A stretch of 26,124 bases of DNA from Arthrobacter sp. (GCA_025464925.1 JAODMS010000136.1:1-26124); one strand, 5' to 3'; positions 7,695-15,318 are shown, numbered from the stretch's first letter. Notes: a model not told the origin generated them from the letters alone. Translations and numbers: made by a program.

Positions 7695-7949
7695 TTGACG
7701 GCCACCAGCGCTCAGGATGACACTAGTTCCGTGAGCGATTCCGAGAGGGAACCGACAATCCGCAAGCTTATTGACCGTCTGGCCGTAAGGTTTCCCGATG
7801 CGCCCAAGACTCGTATCGCTGAAATCGTGCGGGAGGAATACGACCTGCTGGATTCTGGCCGGATCCGCATTTACATCCCGACGTTGATCGAGAATGCCGC
7901 CCGGAACCGGTTGCACCACGAGTTCAGCAGCGTGACGACAGTGGACTGA
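7695..7949 (+). CDS. Three-helix-bundle dimerization domain protein
   Basis: An 84-residue cytosolic protein. After a polar N-terminal stretch, TIRKLIDRLAVRFPDAPKTRIAEIVREEY forms two helices. A third follows after RIYIPTLIENAARNRL. The pattern LxxRxxxxFPxxxxxxIxxIVxxxY plus (I/V)PxLVE is that of small actinobacterial proteins annotated as three-helix-bundle dimerization domain proteins, whose cellular role is not established. The start is uncertain. TTG 7695 follows a CGGGA site by 5 bases. GTG 7731 would give a shorter protein of 72 residues starting at SDSERE. No partner gene is adjacent. Confidence 0.65.
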   Translation: MTATSAQDDTSSVSDSEREPTIRKLIDRLAVRFPDAPKTRIAEIVREEYDLLDSGRIRIYIPTLIENAARNRLHHEFSSVTTVD

Positions 7950-8079
7950 CGGCATGGCCTGGTCCACATCTATCTTCATCATGTGGGAAGGCAGGCGGAC
8001 CCTATGACATCGGGCTCGGAGCCTCTATTCTCTTGCCATGAGCGTTGGGGCCACGGGCGGAATCGCGTGCGAGTGACCC

Positions 8080-8643
8080 ATGAATGCCCATGACACCCCG
8101 CCCCATGACAACTACGCGGCATTCCTCTCACGACTGGACTCCGCCACGACAAGCCTGAGCACACGGGCCAAGTCGCTGGACAGGGCGCTAACGGCCGTCT
8201 CGTTGCTCTTGGAACCATATCAATCCGCTGTCCGGCAATGGGAACGACGGCGCGTCCGAGTCAGCGAGCAGCTAGCCCGGCACCCGGGGAACCCACAGAA
8301 ATACACCGCTTTGAGCGAGCTCCACGACACGGCAGTGAAGATGGAATCGATGTTCCGCAGCCGTACCCAGCGTGTCACGGAGATGTTATCGGTCATGCAG
8401 GGACGCCGCGACGCAATCGACAAGTCACTTCTGGAGCTTGAGATGAGCAGAGTCCAACTGAATTCGTCCCGGATGCTGTCCCAAGACCGCGAAAACCTGA
8501 GCAGGGCCTTTGCTGAACTTGCCGGCCCAACAAGTGCCGCCGCAACCATTCCCGACCCTGGCCTGCGGAGCGATCTCAAGAAAGCACGCGCGGCCGTCAT
8601 CTTGGCTGAAGCGCTCATGGAAGTAAAGGGGCACAACCCATGA
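8080..8643 (+). CDS. Coiled-coil protein of unknown function, coupled to membrane partner
   Basis: I do not recognise this 187-residue protein. It is almost entirely helical and charged, with long heptad-like stretches (residues about 15-60 and 75-150, e.g. MESMFRSRTQRVTEMLSVMQ and RDAIDKSLLELEMSRVQLNS). No cysteine, signal peptide or hydrophobic segment is seen. It ends with a short helix RSDLKKARAAVILAEALMEV. Its TGA overlaps the ATG of the next gene in an ATGA, so the two are translationally coupled and probably made in fixed ratio. The ribosome site before ATG 8080 is weak. A structural or scaffold role beside the membrane protein is a guess. Confidence 0.7.
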   Translation: MNAHDTPPHDNYAAFLSRLDSATTSLSTRAKSLDRALTAVSLLLEPYQSAVRQWERRRVRVSEQLARHPGNPQKYTALSELHDTAVKMESMFRSRTQRVTEMLSVMQGRRDAIDKSLLELEMSRVQLNSSRMLSQDRENLSRAFAELAGPTSAAATIPDPGLRSDLKKARAAVILAEALMEVKGHNP

Positions 8644-9185
8644 AGAATTCACCACACGGCCAGCCCCGTAAGCACACCGTCACTCTCGTACGCTGGTCGC
8701 AAAAACCAGGTGAAGTGTTCATCAATTTCCTCATATTCAGTATCTTCGGATTGATCCTGAGCCTGCTCTTGATGATCTTCATACCCGGTCTTAGAAGTCT
8801 CGGTGCCGTTGCATTGTTCACGGGCGTCTTCGCAGCCATCCTCACCGTTCCCACGGTCTCCAGCCAGAGAAAATTTATGCGGGGGCTGACCAAGAGGGTT
8901 AACGACACCATCCTTGAAGTGACAAGCGCCCCTGGCGACCAACTTTCGGTCAAGCAATTCCGGAAAATGGTCAAGAGCGGCCAGCAGCTTTCGCTCCTCG
9001 TCAACGGGGTGCCCGGGCTGAATCTGCATGTGGAACGGGCTTCACCAGCCAAGACGCATCCCCCCGGGAAATGGCTCGTGGTCTTTACCGTAATCCCTCC
9101 GGAAAACGGAACTGCCAGCTTCGATCGTTTGCTTGCCGCGGCAATTGACGCTGGCCCCGATACCACCCGCGTCGACGTTGCTTAG
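8640..9185 (+). CDS. Two-helix membrane protein of unknown function
   Basis: I do not recognise this 181-residue protein. A basic N terminus is followed by two adjacent membrane segments, about residues 27-49 (VFINFLIFSIFGLILSLLLM) and 52-70 (LGAVALFTGVFAAILTVPTV). A C-terminal soluble domain of about 110 residues follows, with strand-rich parts (QQLSLLVNGVPGLNLHVE, KWLVVFTVIPP). By the positive-inside pattern (RKFMRGLTKR after the hairpin), the soluble domain is probably cytoplasmic, where it could contact the coiled-coil partner. The start overlaps the preceding stop by 4 bases (ATGA), indicating coupling. A 253-base gap with no supported gene follows. No homologous system comes to mind. 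Confidence 0.72.
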   Translation: MKNSPHGQPRKHTVTLVRWSQKPGEVFINFLIFSIFGLILSLLLMIFIPGLRSLGAVALFTGVFAAILTVPTVSSQRKFMRGLTKRVNDTILEVTSAPGDQLSVKQFRKMVKSGQQLSLLVNGVPGLNLHVERASPAKTHPPGKWLVVFTVIPPENGTASFDRLLAAAIDAGPDTTRVDVA

Positions 9186-9438
9186 TTTCGATTCGCTAGG
9201 TGAAGTCGTGATGACCGCCGCGTTTCCCGACGCCGATCTTCTCGCGGCGCCAGCCGCTGTGAACCGTTCGGACAGATGTTGCTCGGCCAGTGCTTCCACG
9301 GATGACGCGTTGTCGTCACCAGCACCCGGCTGGCCGGACTGACTTTTAAGGGGTATGTTTCCGCTGTGTAATCGATAACTCTGAGGTGCTTTCTTAGGCC
9401 CGGTTGGTAACTGACCCCAGACCTGAGGAGGACATGGC

Positions 9439-10128
9439 GTGAAAGTGACTCTTAGCGGTGCGGCCGGTCTGGCGTTCGCCGGTGTATTCAAGGCCCTTAA
9501 GATCCTGCGCCCCGACCGGCCCATACACCCGTCGGGGGTGGCTCTCACTGGTACTATCGAAAGGCGTCCCGGCAGCACCGGAAGCGGGATTCCATGGGTC
9601 GACTCCCCCGGCAGCGACCACGTGAGTGCACGGTTATCCCGATCCGTCGGGACGCCCTCCGGTTGGCCGGACATAGTCGGGTTGGCGCTACGAATAACAA
9701 CGGAGACGGGCCAAGCGGACGTTCTGCTGGCATCCACCCCTATGTCATGGCCCGGCCGCCTTTTGCTCACGCCCCACCGCAATGCCAGCAACAGCAAGCT
9801 GACTTCGCTCATGCCCTATAAAGGGGCCAACGGCCCGGTCCTTCTGGCCGCGCGCACCGACCAGCCCGGGCGGCGACTTCCCGCCACCCCGGATGCCTTC
9901 CGCCAGGCACTGGGTACCGGGACCTGGACCCTGGGGCTCTATCACGCCCGGCCCACCGGGCACTGGATCCGCTTCGGCACTCTCGCCCTGACCCTCGATC
10001 CTGACAAAGCGGACACGCCCACCCGATTCGACCCGCTCGCCCGCCCCCTGCCCGGCGCCGAGACCTACAAATGGACAAGCAGACTGCGCCAGCCTTCCTA
10101 CGCGGCCGCCCGTAAGCCTGTCCGGTAA
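9439..10128 (+). CDS. Catalase-like-fold protein of unknown activity
   Basis: A 229-residue protein that resembles the N-terminal half of the heme catalase superfamily. RPIHPSGVALTGTIER (about residues 27-42) parallels the catalase R-x-x-H-x-x-G segment. SARLSRSVGTPSGWPDIVGLALRI parallels the RFS...G...D..G.A.RF core. MPYKGANGPVLLAA follows. I do not see the C-terminal proximal heme-ligand motif with its tyrosine, and the protein is less than half the usual catalase length, so peroxide dismutation is doubtful. Similar short actinobacterial proteins are often annotated vaguely, for example as phosphodiesterase. The start is GTG 9439, with GAGGAGG 7 bases before it. The gene is monocistronic. 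Confidence 0.6.
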   Translation: MKVTLSGAAGLAFAGVFKALKILRPDRPIHPSGVALTGTIERRPGSTGSGIPWVDSPGSDHVSARLSRSVGTPSGWPDIVGLALRITTETGQADVLLASTPMSWPGRLLLTPHRNASNSKLTSLMPYKGANGPVLLAARTDQPGRRLPATPDAFRQALGTGTWTLGLYHARPTGHWIRFGTLALTLDPDKADTPTRFDPLARPLPGAETYKWTSRLRQPSYAAARKPVR

Positions 10129-10260
10129 CCACAGGCAGGCACCGGTGCCAATCTCGATACGAGAGGTGCGGGCGGCAATGGCGGCGAGCAGGGATGAGGA
10201 GCACCCGTGAGGGCTTATGCTTCACTAGCGGCGTCAGGCCTGCTCTCCTATTTACCTGAG

Positions 10261-10284
10261 GCAGTCCGCCTTTCGGCGGCCTGC
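10261..10284 (+). terminator. Hairpin between catalase-like gene and repeat-protein gene
   Basis: GCAG-T-CCGCC (10261-10270), loop TTTC, and GGCGG-C-CTGC (10275-10284) form a stem of nine pairs with one T/C mismatch. It could terminate the upstream gene, which ends 132 bases earlier, or act in the leader of the downstream gene, whose start is 39 bases later. The short, loose spacing leaves its role open. Confidence 0.35.
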
Positions 10285-10322
10285 AAAGTGCCAATAGCGC
10301 TATTCCTTGGAAGGTCCTCGCG

Positions 10323-10583
10323 ATGTCCGATTCTCATCTCGCAGCACTACGGGAACGAGCCGCCCACGGTGACCCCGACGCCGTCGGAGAACTGATCGAA
10401 CTTGCCGCGGAGCGAGAAGATTTCGACGAGCTGCGGCGTCTTGCTGACGGCGGCAGCCGGGATGCCGCGGACCAGCTCGTTGAACTCGCCGCGGAAAAGG
10501 TCGACTTGCATGAGCTTCGGCGTCTTGCCGCTAGCGGTAATAGTGACGCGGCCGATGTTCTAGCCGAACTCACCGAGGAATAG
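10323..10583 (+). CDS. Small helical-repeat protein (28-residue repeats)
   Basis: An 86-residue acidic protein built from near-identical helical repeats. The unit GDPDAVGELIELAAEREDFD plus ELRRLADG (residues about 16-43) recurs as GSRDAADQLVELAAEKVDLH plus ELRRLAAS (44-71). A third, truncated copy is GNSDAADVLAELTEE (72-86), and a partial one sits at the start (LAALRERAAHG). The period of 28 residues and the A/G/L pattern suggest a short alpha-solenoid of Sel1/TPR/HEAT type, likely a protein-binding piece. No enzyme motif is present. GGAAGG lies about 8 bases before the ATG. The repeated DNA indicates recent internal duplication. Function unknown. Confidence 0.7.
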   Translation: MSDSHLAALRERAAHGDPDAVGELIELAAEREDFDELRRLADGGSRDAADQLVELAAEKVDLHELRRLAASGNSDAADVLAELTEE

Positions 10584-10697
10584 AGGGCAGCGCGGCATTA
10601 GCCCCGCGAGCGCGGCCTGCGTACCGGGACCGCCCTGGGCGGACCTGCTTTCGGGAAAGCCGTGCCCCACGGCCCCATTGTCCGAAGGCGTCGCGGA

Positions 10698-10904
10698 TTA
10701 CTTGGCCTTGGCCTGGATGAAGTCGCGGTCCTCCTTGGATATCATCATCTGGCCGTGCCGATCACGCTCAATGCTTCCGTTGGCGGCGATACCGATCTTG
10801 GCCGACAGGGTGCGGGGCAGGAGCTGGCATCCGGGGTTGTCGATGAGCCATTTTTGCGTCGTGGAATCGAGCTCGTCCCACAAGTCCCTGACCTGCATGT
10901 GCAT
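10698..10904 (-). CDS. Small hypothetical protein
   Basis: I do not recognise this 68-residue protein. It reads MHMQVRDLWDELDSTTQKWL, then IDNPGCQLLPRTLSAKIG, then RHGQMMISKEDRDFIQAKAK. It has a helical first half, one cysteine, a short strand pair in the middle (IAANGSIERDRHGQMMIS) and a charged helical end. It is soluble, with no signal peptide. GGGAAGG upstream supports translation, with start either ATG 10904 (spacing 8) or TTG 10907 (spacing 5). It is convergent with the repeat-protein gene. The 267 bases upstream of it, to the PepSY-like gene, show no gene. Confidence 0.55.
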   Translation of the reverse strand: MHMQVRDLWDELDSTTQKWLIDNPGCQLLPRTLSAKIGIAANGSIERDRHGQMMISKEDRDFIQAKAK

Positions 10905-11174
10905 CAATGCCGCCTTCCCGCGGGTGGTTTACCTTGATGGCTGGCTACTCATCCCTGTTACGGGTGTGCCTAGAGTACGCCCGGAGCCCCGGGAAATGAC
11001 AGCAAAACGGCTTCTCAACTTTAATTTCGATGGGAAACGGCACTCTTCTTCAGGACCGTGAAAGCACGACACAGTGTTTCGGAAACTGCGCCTCGGTCTG
11101 GCTGTCCCCTGGTACTGGAACGACCCCTTCGATCCCTGGCCGACGAGAACAAGATGTCCCCGCGCCGGGCGGAG

Positions 11175-11540
11175 CTATTTGTGTGCTTTTCTGCTTTCGG
11201 TGGCCGTGACGGTGAACGTGGCGTCAAGTTTCACGGTGGCAGATGTCCCGTCGGCCTTCGTGATGTGTGCCTCGTAGGCCGCGCCTTCGGCATCATTTTC
11301 AACTCGGTGGACGGTGGCTCCCGGATTGGCGGCGATCGCAGCGTCGCGGACCCTGTCAGCCGTGTCGCCGGTGAGCAGCTGCTCCGTGATGCCGTTGGCC
11401 TGATGGCCTCCCTTGGCTGCGTCTTGAGCGTACCGGGCGGGCGTTCCCGGAGGCGCCGAGGATGCCGCCGCTATCGCCCCGCCACCGGCGAGGGCTGCGA
11501 TGAGAGCTGCTCCTGCTGCGATATTTTGAGCCGTGTTCAT
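11175..11540 (-). CDS. Secreted or membrane-anchored PepSY-like protein
   Basis: A 121-residue protein with an N-terminal signal or anchor (residues about 8-28, IAAGAALIAALAGGGAIAAA). A PepSY-like domain follows from about residue 50 to the end: LTGDTADRVRDAAIAANPGA, then TVHRVENDAEGAAYEAHITK, then DGTSATVKLDATFTV. PepSY domains sit outside the membrane and are linked to peptidase inhibition or envelope regulation. AGGAG about 7 bases before ATG 11540 supports the start. Single-domain PepSY proteins of this kind are frequent in Arthrobacter-like genomes beside regulators. Here a MarR gene lies 240 bases upstream on the same strand, so common control is possible but unproven. Confidence 0.75.
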   Translation of the reverse strand: MNTAQNIAAGAALIAALAGGGAIAAASSAPPGTPARYAQDAAKGGHQANGITEQLLTGDTADRVRDAAIAANPGATVHRVENDAEGAAYEAHITKADGTSATVKLDATFTVTATESRKAHK

Positions 11541-11780
11541 GACATGCTCCTGACTTCTGCGATCAGGCCCATCGGGATCGGGCGGCGGGTCCCGGTGCCA
11601 CGGTGTGGATGGATCCGGTTAGCGATATTGGGATTCTACGCACATGTGCCGGTGGCGACTAGGAGAAATCTGCACAGGGGGCGGGTCGGCTTCAACGGTG
11701 CAACGACGGCGCCGGGCATCGCGGAATGGGCCGCACCGCGGTTCCGACCATCTTCGAGCTTCGGCGGCACGGAAGCTTCC

Positions 11781-12203
11781 TTACCGTGTGGCGAGCCGGT
11801 CTGCATTGGTGCTCATGCGTTCGAGGACGCTGACAGCCACGGCATACTCATCCGCTCCGATGCCTGCCGTAAGCTCACGGCGGGTGGCTTCCACCAGCCC
11901 GGATGCTTCGGAATGTGATGCCCAACCGGCATCGGTCAGGGTGAGGTGGCCATCCAGCAGGGACACAAGCTTCCTTCGAACCAGGGCGGCCATATCGCGC
12001 TCCTGCGCATCACCGCCGTCCGCTGCATTGAAAAGGCGCAAAACATCCGCTACTTCGGCGGGCGTGACGGGGCCCGAACTCAACGTATTGAGGACCTGCC
12101 ACTGCCTTCTGGTCAGGTGGAGGCGGGCGAGCGTGGAATCGAGTTGTGCCTCCAGCGCCGCATCCAGCCGCTTGACCCAATATCCGATAGGCCTGTTCAC
12201 CAT
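11781..12203 (-). CDS. MarR-family transcriptional regulator
   Basis: A 140-residue winged-helix regulator. From ATG 12203 it begins MVNRPIGYWVKRLDAALEAQL, the usual MarR dimerization helix. The recognition part follows: LARLHLTRRQWQVLNTLSSG, then PVTPAEVADVLRLF. The wing LVRRKLVSLLDGHLTLTDAGWAS and a C-terminal dimerization helix complete the protein. The frame stays open upstream for 33 codons, but those residues do not look like the family, so I prefer 12203 although no good ribosome site precedes it. MarR proteins commonly repress a neighbouring gene and respond to small aromatic ligands. The PepSY-like gene downstream or the small ORF divergent at 12364 are the candidate targets. Confidence 0.85.
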   Translation of the reverse strand: MVNRPIGYWVKRLDAALEAQLDSTLARLHLTRRQWQVLNTLSSGPVTPAEVADVLRLFNAADGGDAQERDMAALVRRKLVSLLDGHLTLTDAGWASHSEASGLVEATRRELTAGIGADEYAVAVSVLERMSTNADRLATR

Positions 12204-12363
12204 GCCATGGTCGCAGGCGCCTCCCGCCTGGGCAAGGCCCGCGGGCGAGACCCGGAGATAATCACCGGCCGCTGAGCACGGTCCAAGCACGGACGCGTTC
12301 ATTCATCGGGCATGGCGCGTGTTCCTCCACCTTCGCCGGACGTGATTCGCCTATCGTCAATGT

Positions 12364-12522
12364 ATGTGCGCAGACAGTGCTGGTGAGCTGGAGGGGCAGT
12401 CCTCGATTAACGAGCTGCTCGTGTCAATGGGCGAAGCCCCGGTCGAACCGATACTCCTGGCTCCTGCGCCGGACGATGCATCGTCGCTCTTCGACGGCCC
12501 TGCGGCACGGCCCGGCCGGTAA
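12364..12522 (+). CDS. Possible 52-residue protein
   Basis: An unrecognised 52-codon frame, MCADSAGELEGQSSINELLV through DDASSLFDGPAARPGR, acidic and soluble. There is no ribosome site. TATCGT (12352-12357) fits the TANNNT -10 pattern six bases before the ATG, the geometry expected for leaderless actinobacterial mRNAs. A strong hairpin starts 31 bases after the stop, giving a self-contained transcription unit. It is divergent from the MarR gene. Third-position G/C is about 73 percent. A competing minus-strand frame (12424-12642) has similar bias, so coding strand is not certain. Confidence 0.4.
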   Translation: MCADSAGELEGQSSINELLVSMGEAPVEPILLAPAPDDASSLFDGPAARPGR

Positions 12523-12553
12523 TGCCGGTGAAGCCGACCGGCTTGACGGGATG

Positions 12554-12582
12554 GCCCGCCCGGCCGCAAGGGCCGGACGGGC
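12554..12582 (+). terminator. Strong GC hairpin after small ORF
   Basis: GCCCGCCCGGCC (12554-12565), loop GCAAG, GGCCGGACGGGC (12571-12582) pairs over 12 positions with one C/A mismatch. A smaller perfect repeat, GCCGGT...ACCGGC, lies just before it at 12524-12542. It fits a terminator for the 52-codon ORF and might also act on the opposing dehydrogenase operon. Confidence 0.5.
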
Positions 12583-12681
12583 ATCCACTTCCTGGCGCAG
12601 CTGCCCCAGCCACCGCATGCTGTCCCCGTACCCCAGGTACATCTTGGTGCTGACCCGGCATTGAATGGGCCAGCCAGTAGG

Positions 12682-13581
12682 CTACGCGGTGCGCTTGGTG
12701 GGGGCTATGACTTTGATAACGGCCGAGTCGTCGGCTGCGGCGAGGCCTTGGGCCTGGCCCAGGAGGTAGAGCTGCTCGGCGGCGGCGGCCACAGGGGAGG
12801 CGAGGCCGGCGGCGCGGGTGGCCTTGCCTACGATGCCCATGTCTTTGACGAAAATATCCAGGCGGCTGAGCACCTCCGCGCCTCCCTCACTGTAGGCCTC
12901 GAGGATCCGCGGGCCGCGGTTGGAGAGCATGAAGGACCCCGCTGCGCCGGCTTCGAGGGCGGCGAGGGTCTTGGCCTGGTCCAGGCCCAGGGCATCGGCC
13001 AGTGCCATGGCCTCGGCGGCGGCAGCAATGTGGATGCCGCAGAGCAGCTGGTTGACGGTCTTGAGGGCCTGGCCGTCGCCGGGTTTGTCTCCAACCACGG
13101 TGAGGGTGGAGGCCAGCAGTTCCAGCACCGGGCGGGCGGCTTCGAGGGCGGCTGGCTCGGCACCAACGACGATCAGCAGGTCGCCTTCGCCGGCGCGCTT
13201 GGGGCCGCCGGAGAGCGGCGCATCAACCAGAGCGACCCCGTGCTCGGCCAGCCGGTCGACGGTGGCCGGGATCGCTTCTGTTCCCACCGTGCTGGCCAGG
13301 ATGACGACGGCGCCCGGTTTAAGCACCGACGCCACGCCGTTCTCGCCGAAGAGGACGTCGTTGAGCTGCTCACCGTTGCGCACGGCAAGGAGCAGGGCAT
13401 CGGTGTCCTCGGCGGCTTCGCGGGCGGAAGCGAAGGTGCGGACGCCTGCCTCTTCGGCCAGCTTAAGGCGGGGTTCGGCAATATCGAAGCCGTGCACGGT
13501 CAGCTGCGTGGCCAGGCGGGTGGCCATCGGCAGGCCCATGGCCCCGAGGCCCAGGACGGTGACTTTGAAGTTTTCAGTCAT
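12682..13581 (-). CDS. LtnD-type beta-hydroxyacid dehydrogenase
   Basis: A 299-residue NAD(P)-dependent dehydrogenase of the 3-hydroxyisobutyrate/tartronate-semialdehyde reductase superfamily. The Rossmann loop VLGLGAMGLPMA is at residues about 9-20. The substrate signature DAPLSGGPKRAGEGDL is at about 121-136. The catalytic Lys lies in GDGQALKTVNQLLCG near residue 174. Close partners of DUF1537 kinases in this superfamily are L-threonate 2-dehydrogenases (LtnD). ATG 13581 has CGGAG about 7 bases upstream; the frame runs open further upstream without family sequence. It is the last gene of the minus-strand acid-sugar cluster, 74 bases behind the kinase. By analogy it oxidises a C4 acid such as threonate or erythronate. 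The stereoisomer is not readable from sequence. Confidence 0.85.
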   Translation of the reverse strand: MTENFKVTVLGLGAMGLPMATRLATQLTVHGFDIAEPRLKLAEEAGVRTFASAREAAEDTDALLLAVRNGEQLNDVLFGENGVASVLKPGAVVILASTVGTEAIPATVDRLAEHGVALVDAPLSGGPKRAGEGDLLIVVGAEPAALEAARPVLELLASTLTVVGDKPGDGQALKTVNQLLCGIHIAAAAEAMALADALGLDQAKTLAALEAGAAGSFMLSNRGPRILEAYSEGGAEVLSRLDIFVKDMGIVGKATRAAGLASPVAAAAEQLYLLGQAQGLAAADDSAVIKVIAPTKRTA

Positions 13582-13655
13582 GATTTTCTCCGTTGAAATG
13601 GTGTGGGGTCGCTCAGGTGGTGAAGCGTGTCGCCGGGTATTGGGGCACTCCGGAA

Positions 13656-15179
13656 TCAGGGCCGAGACAGGCTCGGCCAGTGATTGCTGAGCTTGCGGGT
13701 GACCTGGGCCAGGGACCCGTCGTCGCCGACATTGCCAGCGAATACGATGTACGGAATCCCCTTGGCGGGGCCGTCCACCGGCTCCCACAGGCTCACGATG
13801 CCCGGGAGCATGGGGCCGCGGACAATCGCGTGCCGGATCTCCAGTCCGTGCGCGGCGACGTCCGAGGAAGTGATGCCGCCCTTGGCGATCACGAAGCGCG
13901 GCGGGAAGGTCTTGAGCGTGCGGTTCACGACCGCGACGACGGCTGCGGACACCGTGCGGGCGATCCGCAGGCTCTCGGCGGCGTCACCGGCCTTAATCAG
14001 CAGCCGGCTGGTATGAACGATCACGTCGCTGCTGTGAAGGGCCGCCACCACGGTATCGACCGTCTGGTCGAGGTAGCTCCCGGCGTCGTCGCCGAGGAGC
14101 TTCCCGACGTCGATCTCCACGATGCGGGCGGCGCTGTGCTGGGCGGTAAGAACGTTGAGCTGGCGGGTGGTGACGCCTACGTGTGAGCCGACGACGATCA
14201 GGCCGCCGGCCTCGGACGGCGTATTGCCGGCAAAGGCTTCTTCGCCGCTGAGCTCGGAGCGGATTTCCTGACCGATACGGGCCCGGACGAACGGCGGCCC
14301 CACGCGGTACAGCAGTTTCTTGCCACGGCGCTCGGCTTCCTCCAGGCCCAGGGCAAGGGCGCGCAGATCGTTCTCGGAGACGATGTCCGCCACGATCGGA
14401 GTGGATTCCACGGCGGAGTCGATCGCGTCGGCGATGGCACTGGCCGAGGCCCGGGGATCTCCGGTGGTGCCGGCCGCCCGGATGATGTTCAGGTCCAGGA
14501 CGATCACCGAGTCCGCCGGGAAGCGGCCCTGCGACTTCTCCTCCACGTACTTGGCCATCTCGGAGTTGGCGAAGCCGAAGCTGGCGTCCCGGGCGAATTC
14601 GGTCTCGGCCACCGGTGTCAGTTGGCCGGCCTCTTCACCCGTGCCGCGCATGTAGTGCACGCCGCCGATGGTGACCCGGCCGGCGTCGGGAAACGCAGGG
14701 ACGATCACGACGCCGTCGGTCGTCTCACCGCTGACGGCGGCGACGGTGGCCGCGATGACGTCGGGTTCCAGGGGATAGTGGCCGCGGAGGGTGGAATCGC
14801 TGCGGCTGACGAAGCTGAGGCGGAGGGCCGGCTCCGCCGCTGCCGCGGTGAGGGCATTCCGGACCACTTCCTCGTTGCGGGCGGCTGCCTCTGCCGGGTC
14901 CAGGCTCCGGGTGTTGGTCAGCACGTAGACGGCGCGCTGGCGCTCGCCGTTGATCTCATGGGCGAAGGCCCAGGCGAAGTCCTCCACTTCCCATCGGGTG
15001 AGAACCGGCAGGTCCGCAACGGACTGGGTTCCCGTGGGATCATCGTCAAGGACCACCAGGACCCGGGGGAATTCCTCGGATGACGCGGCCACGCTCGCTG
15101 CCACGAGCCGGGCAGGAATCTGCACCTCAGCCGGGAAAGCGGCCAGCACATCTGCTTCAAAAGGCACTTCGCACTCCAT
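13656..15179 (-). CDS. DUF1537 four-carbon acid-sugar kinase
   Basis: A 507-residue kinase of the DUF1537 family. Members phosphorylate 3-oxo-tetronates or threonate/erythronate with ATP at the distal hydroxyl. N-terminal substrate domain: LVVLDDDPTGTQSV at 41-54 and SRSDSTLRGHYPLE at 125-138. C-terminal nucleotide domain: LIVVGSHVGVTTRQLN near 345, RFVIAKGGITSSDVA near 430, and the end motif FAGNVGDDGSL. An N-terminal extension of about 35 residues precedes the domain. The ATG at 15179 has no ribosome site. GTG at 15167 has GGAG six bases before it and may be the real start. A 5-bp inverted repeat TCCGT-GGT-ACGGA (15192-15204) lies just upstream. A terminator-like hairpin separates it from the preceding dehydrogenase, so it may have its own promoter. 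Confidence 0.9.
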   Translation of the reverse strand: MECEVPFEADVLAAFPAEVQIPARLVAASVAASSEEFPRVLVVLDDDPTGTQSVADLPVLTRWEVEDFAWAFAHEINGERQRAVYVLTNTRSLDPAEAAARNEEVVRNALTAAAAEPALRLSFVSRSDSTLRGHYPLEPDVIAATVAAVSGETTDGVVIVPAFPDAGRVTIGGVHYMRGTGEEAGQLTPVAETEFARDASFGFANSEMAKYVEEKSQGRFPADSVIVLDLNIIRAAGTTGDPRASASAIADAIDSAVESTPIVADIVSENDLRALALGLEEAERRGKKLLYRVGPPFVRARIGQEIRSELSGEEAFAGNTPSEAGGLIVVGSHVGVTTRQLNVLTAQHSAARIVEIDVGKLLGDDAGSYLDQTVDTVVAALHSSDVIVHTSRLLIKAGDAAESLRIARTVSAAVVAVVNRTLKTFPPRFVIAKGGITSSDVAAHGLEIRHAIVRGPMLPGIVSLWEPVDGPAKGIPYIVFAGNVGDDGSLAQVTRKLSNHWPSLSRP

Positions 15180-15294
15180 CGTGTATATGAATCCGTGGTA
15201 CGGACCTCGGCGTGCACCGTTTAGTCACCGTCCGGCTACCCTAGCCGATGACGATGTCGACGGCGGCCTGGCCGATGCCGACGAAGACACGGCA

Positions 15295-15315
15295 CCGGCG
15301 GCGCAGCGCCGCCGG
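15295..15315 (-). terminator. Hairpin between dehydrogenase and DUF1537 kinase genes
   Basis: CCGGCGGCG (15295-15303), loop CAG, CGCCGCCGG (15307-15315) is a perfect 9-bp GC stem. It begins 3 bases after the stop codon of the minus-strand dehydrogenase. It probably terminates or attenuates the rpiB-dehydrogenase transcript before the kinase gene. Confidence 0.6.
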
Positions 15316-15318
15316 AGC

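Noticed and set aside
9186..9438. GGGTAT and GTTT elements that could suggest a stress sigma-factor promoter before the catalase-like gene
   Set aside because: Their order and spacing do not fit a SigB/SigF promoter.
12204..12302. 33-residue N-terminal extension of the MarR protein
   Set aside because: The residues do not resemble the family, and MVNRPIGYW at 12203 begins a normal MarR helix.
12424..12642. 72-codon minus-strand frame overlapping the 52-codon small ORF
   Set aside because: Third-position bias is similar and its first half looks protein-like, but the rest is Arg-rich and a strong hairpin lies inside it. Not excluded, only less supported.
12661..13596. Long glycine-rich plus-strand open frame opposite the LtnD-like gene
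   Set aside because: It mirrors the dehydrogenase codon for codon, with no ribosome site and no family; GC-rich genes leave open antisense frames.
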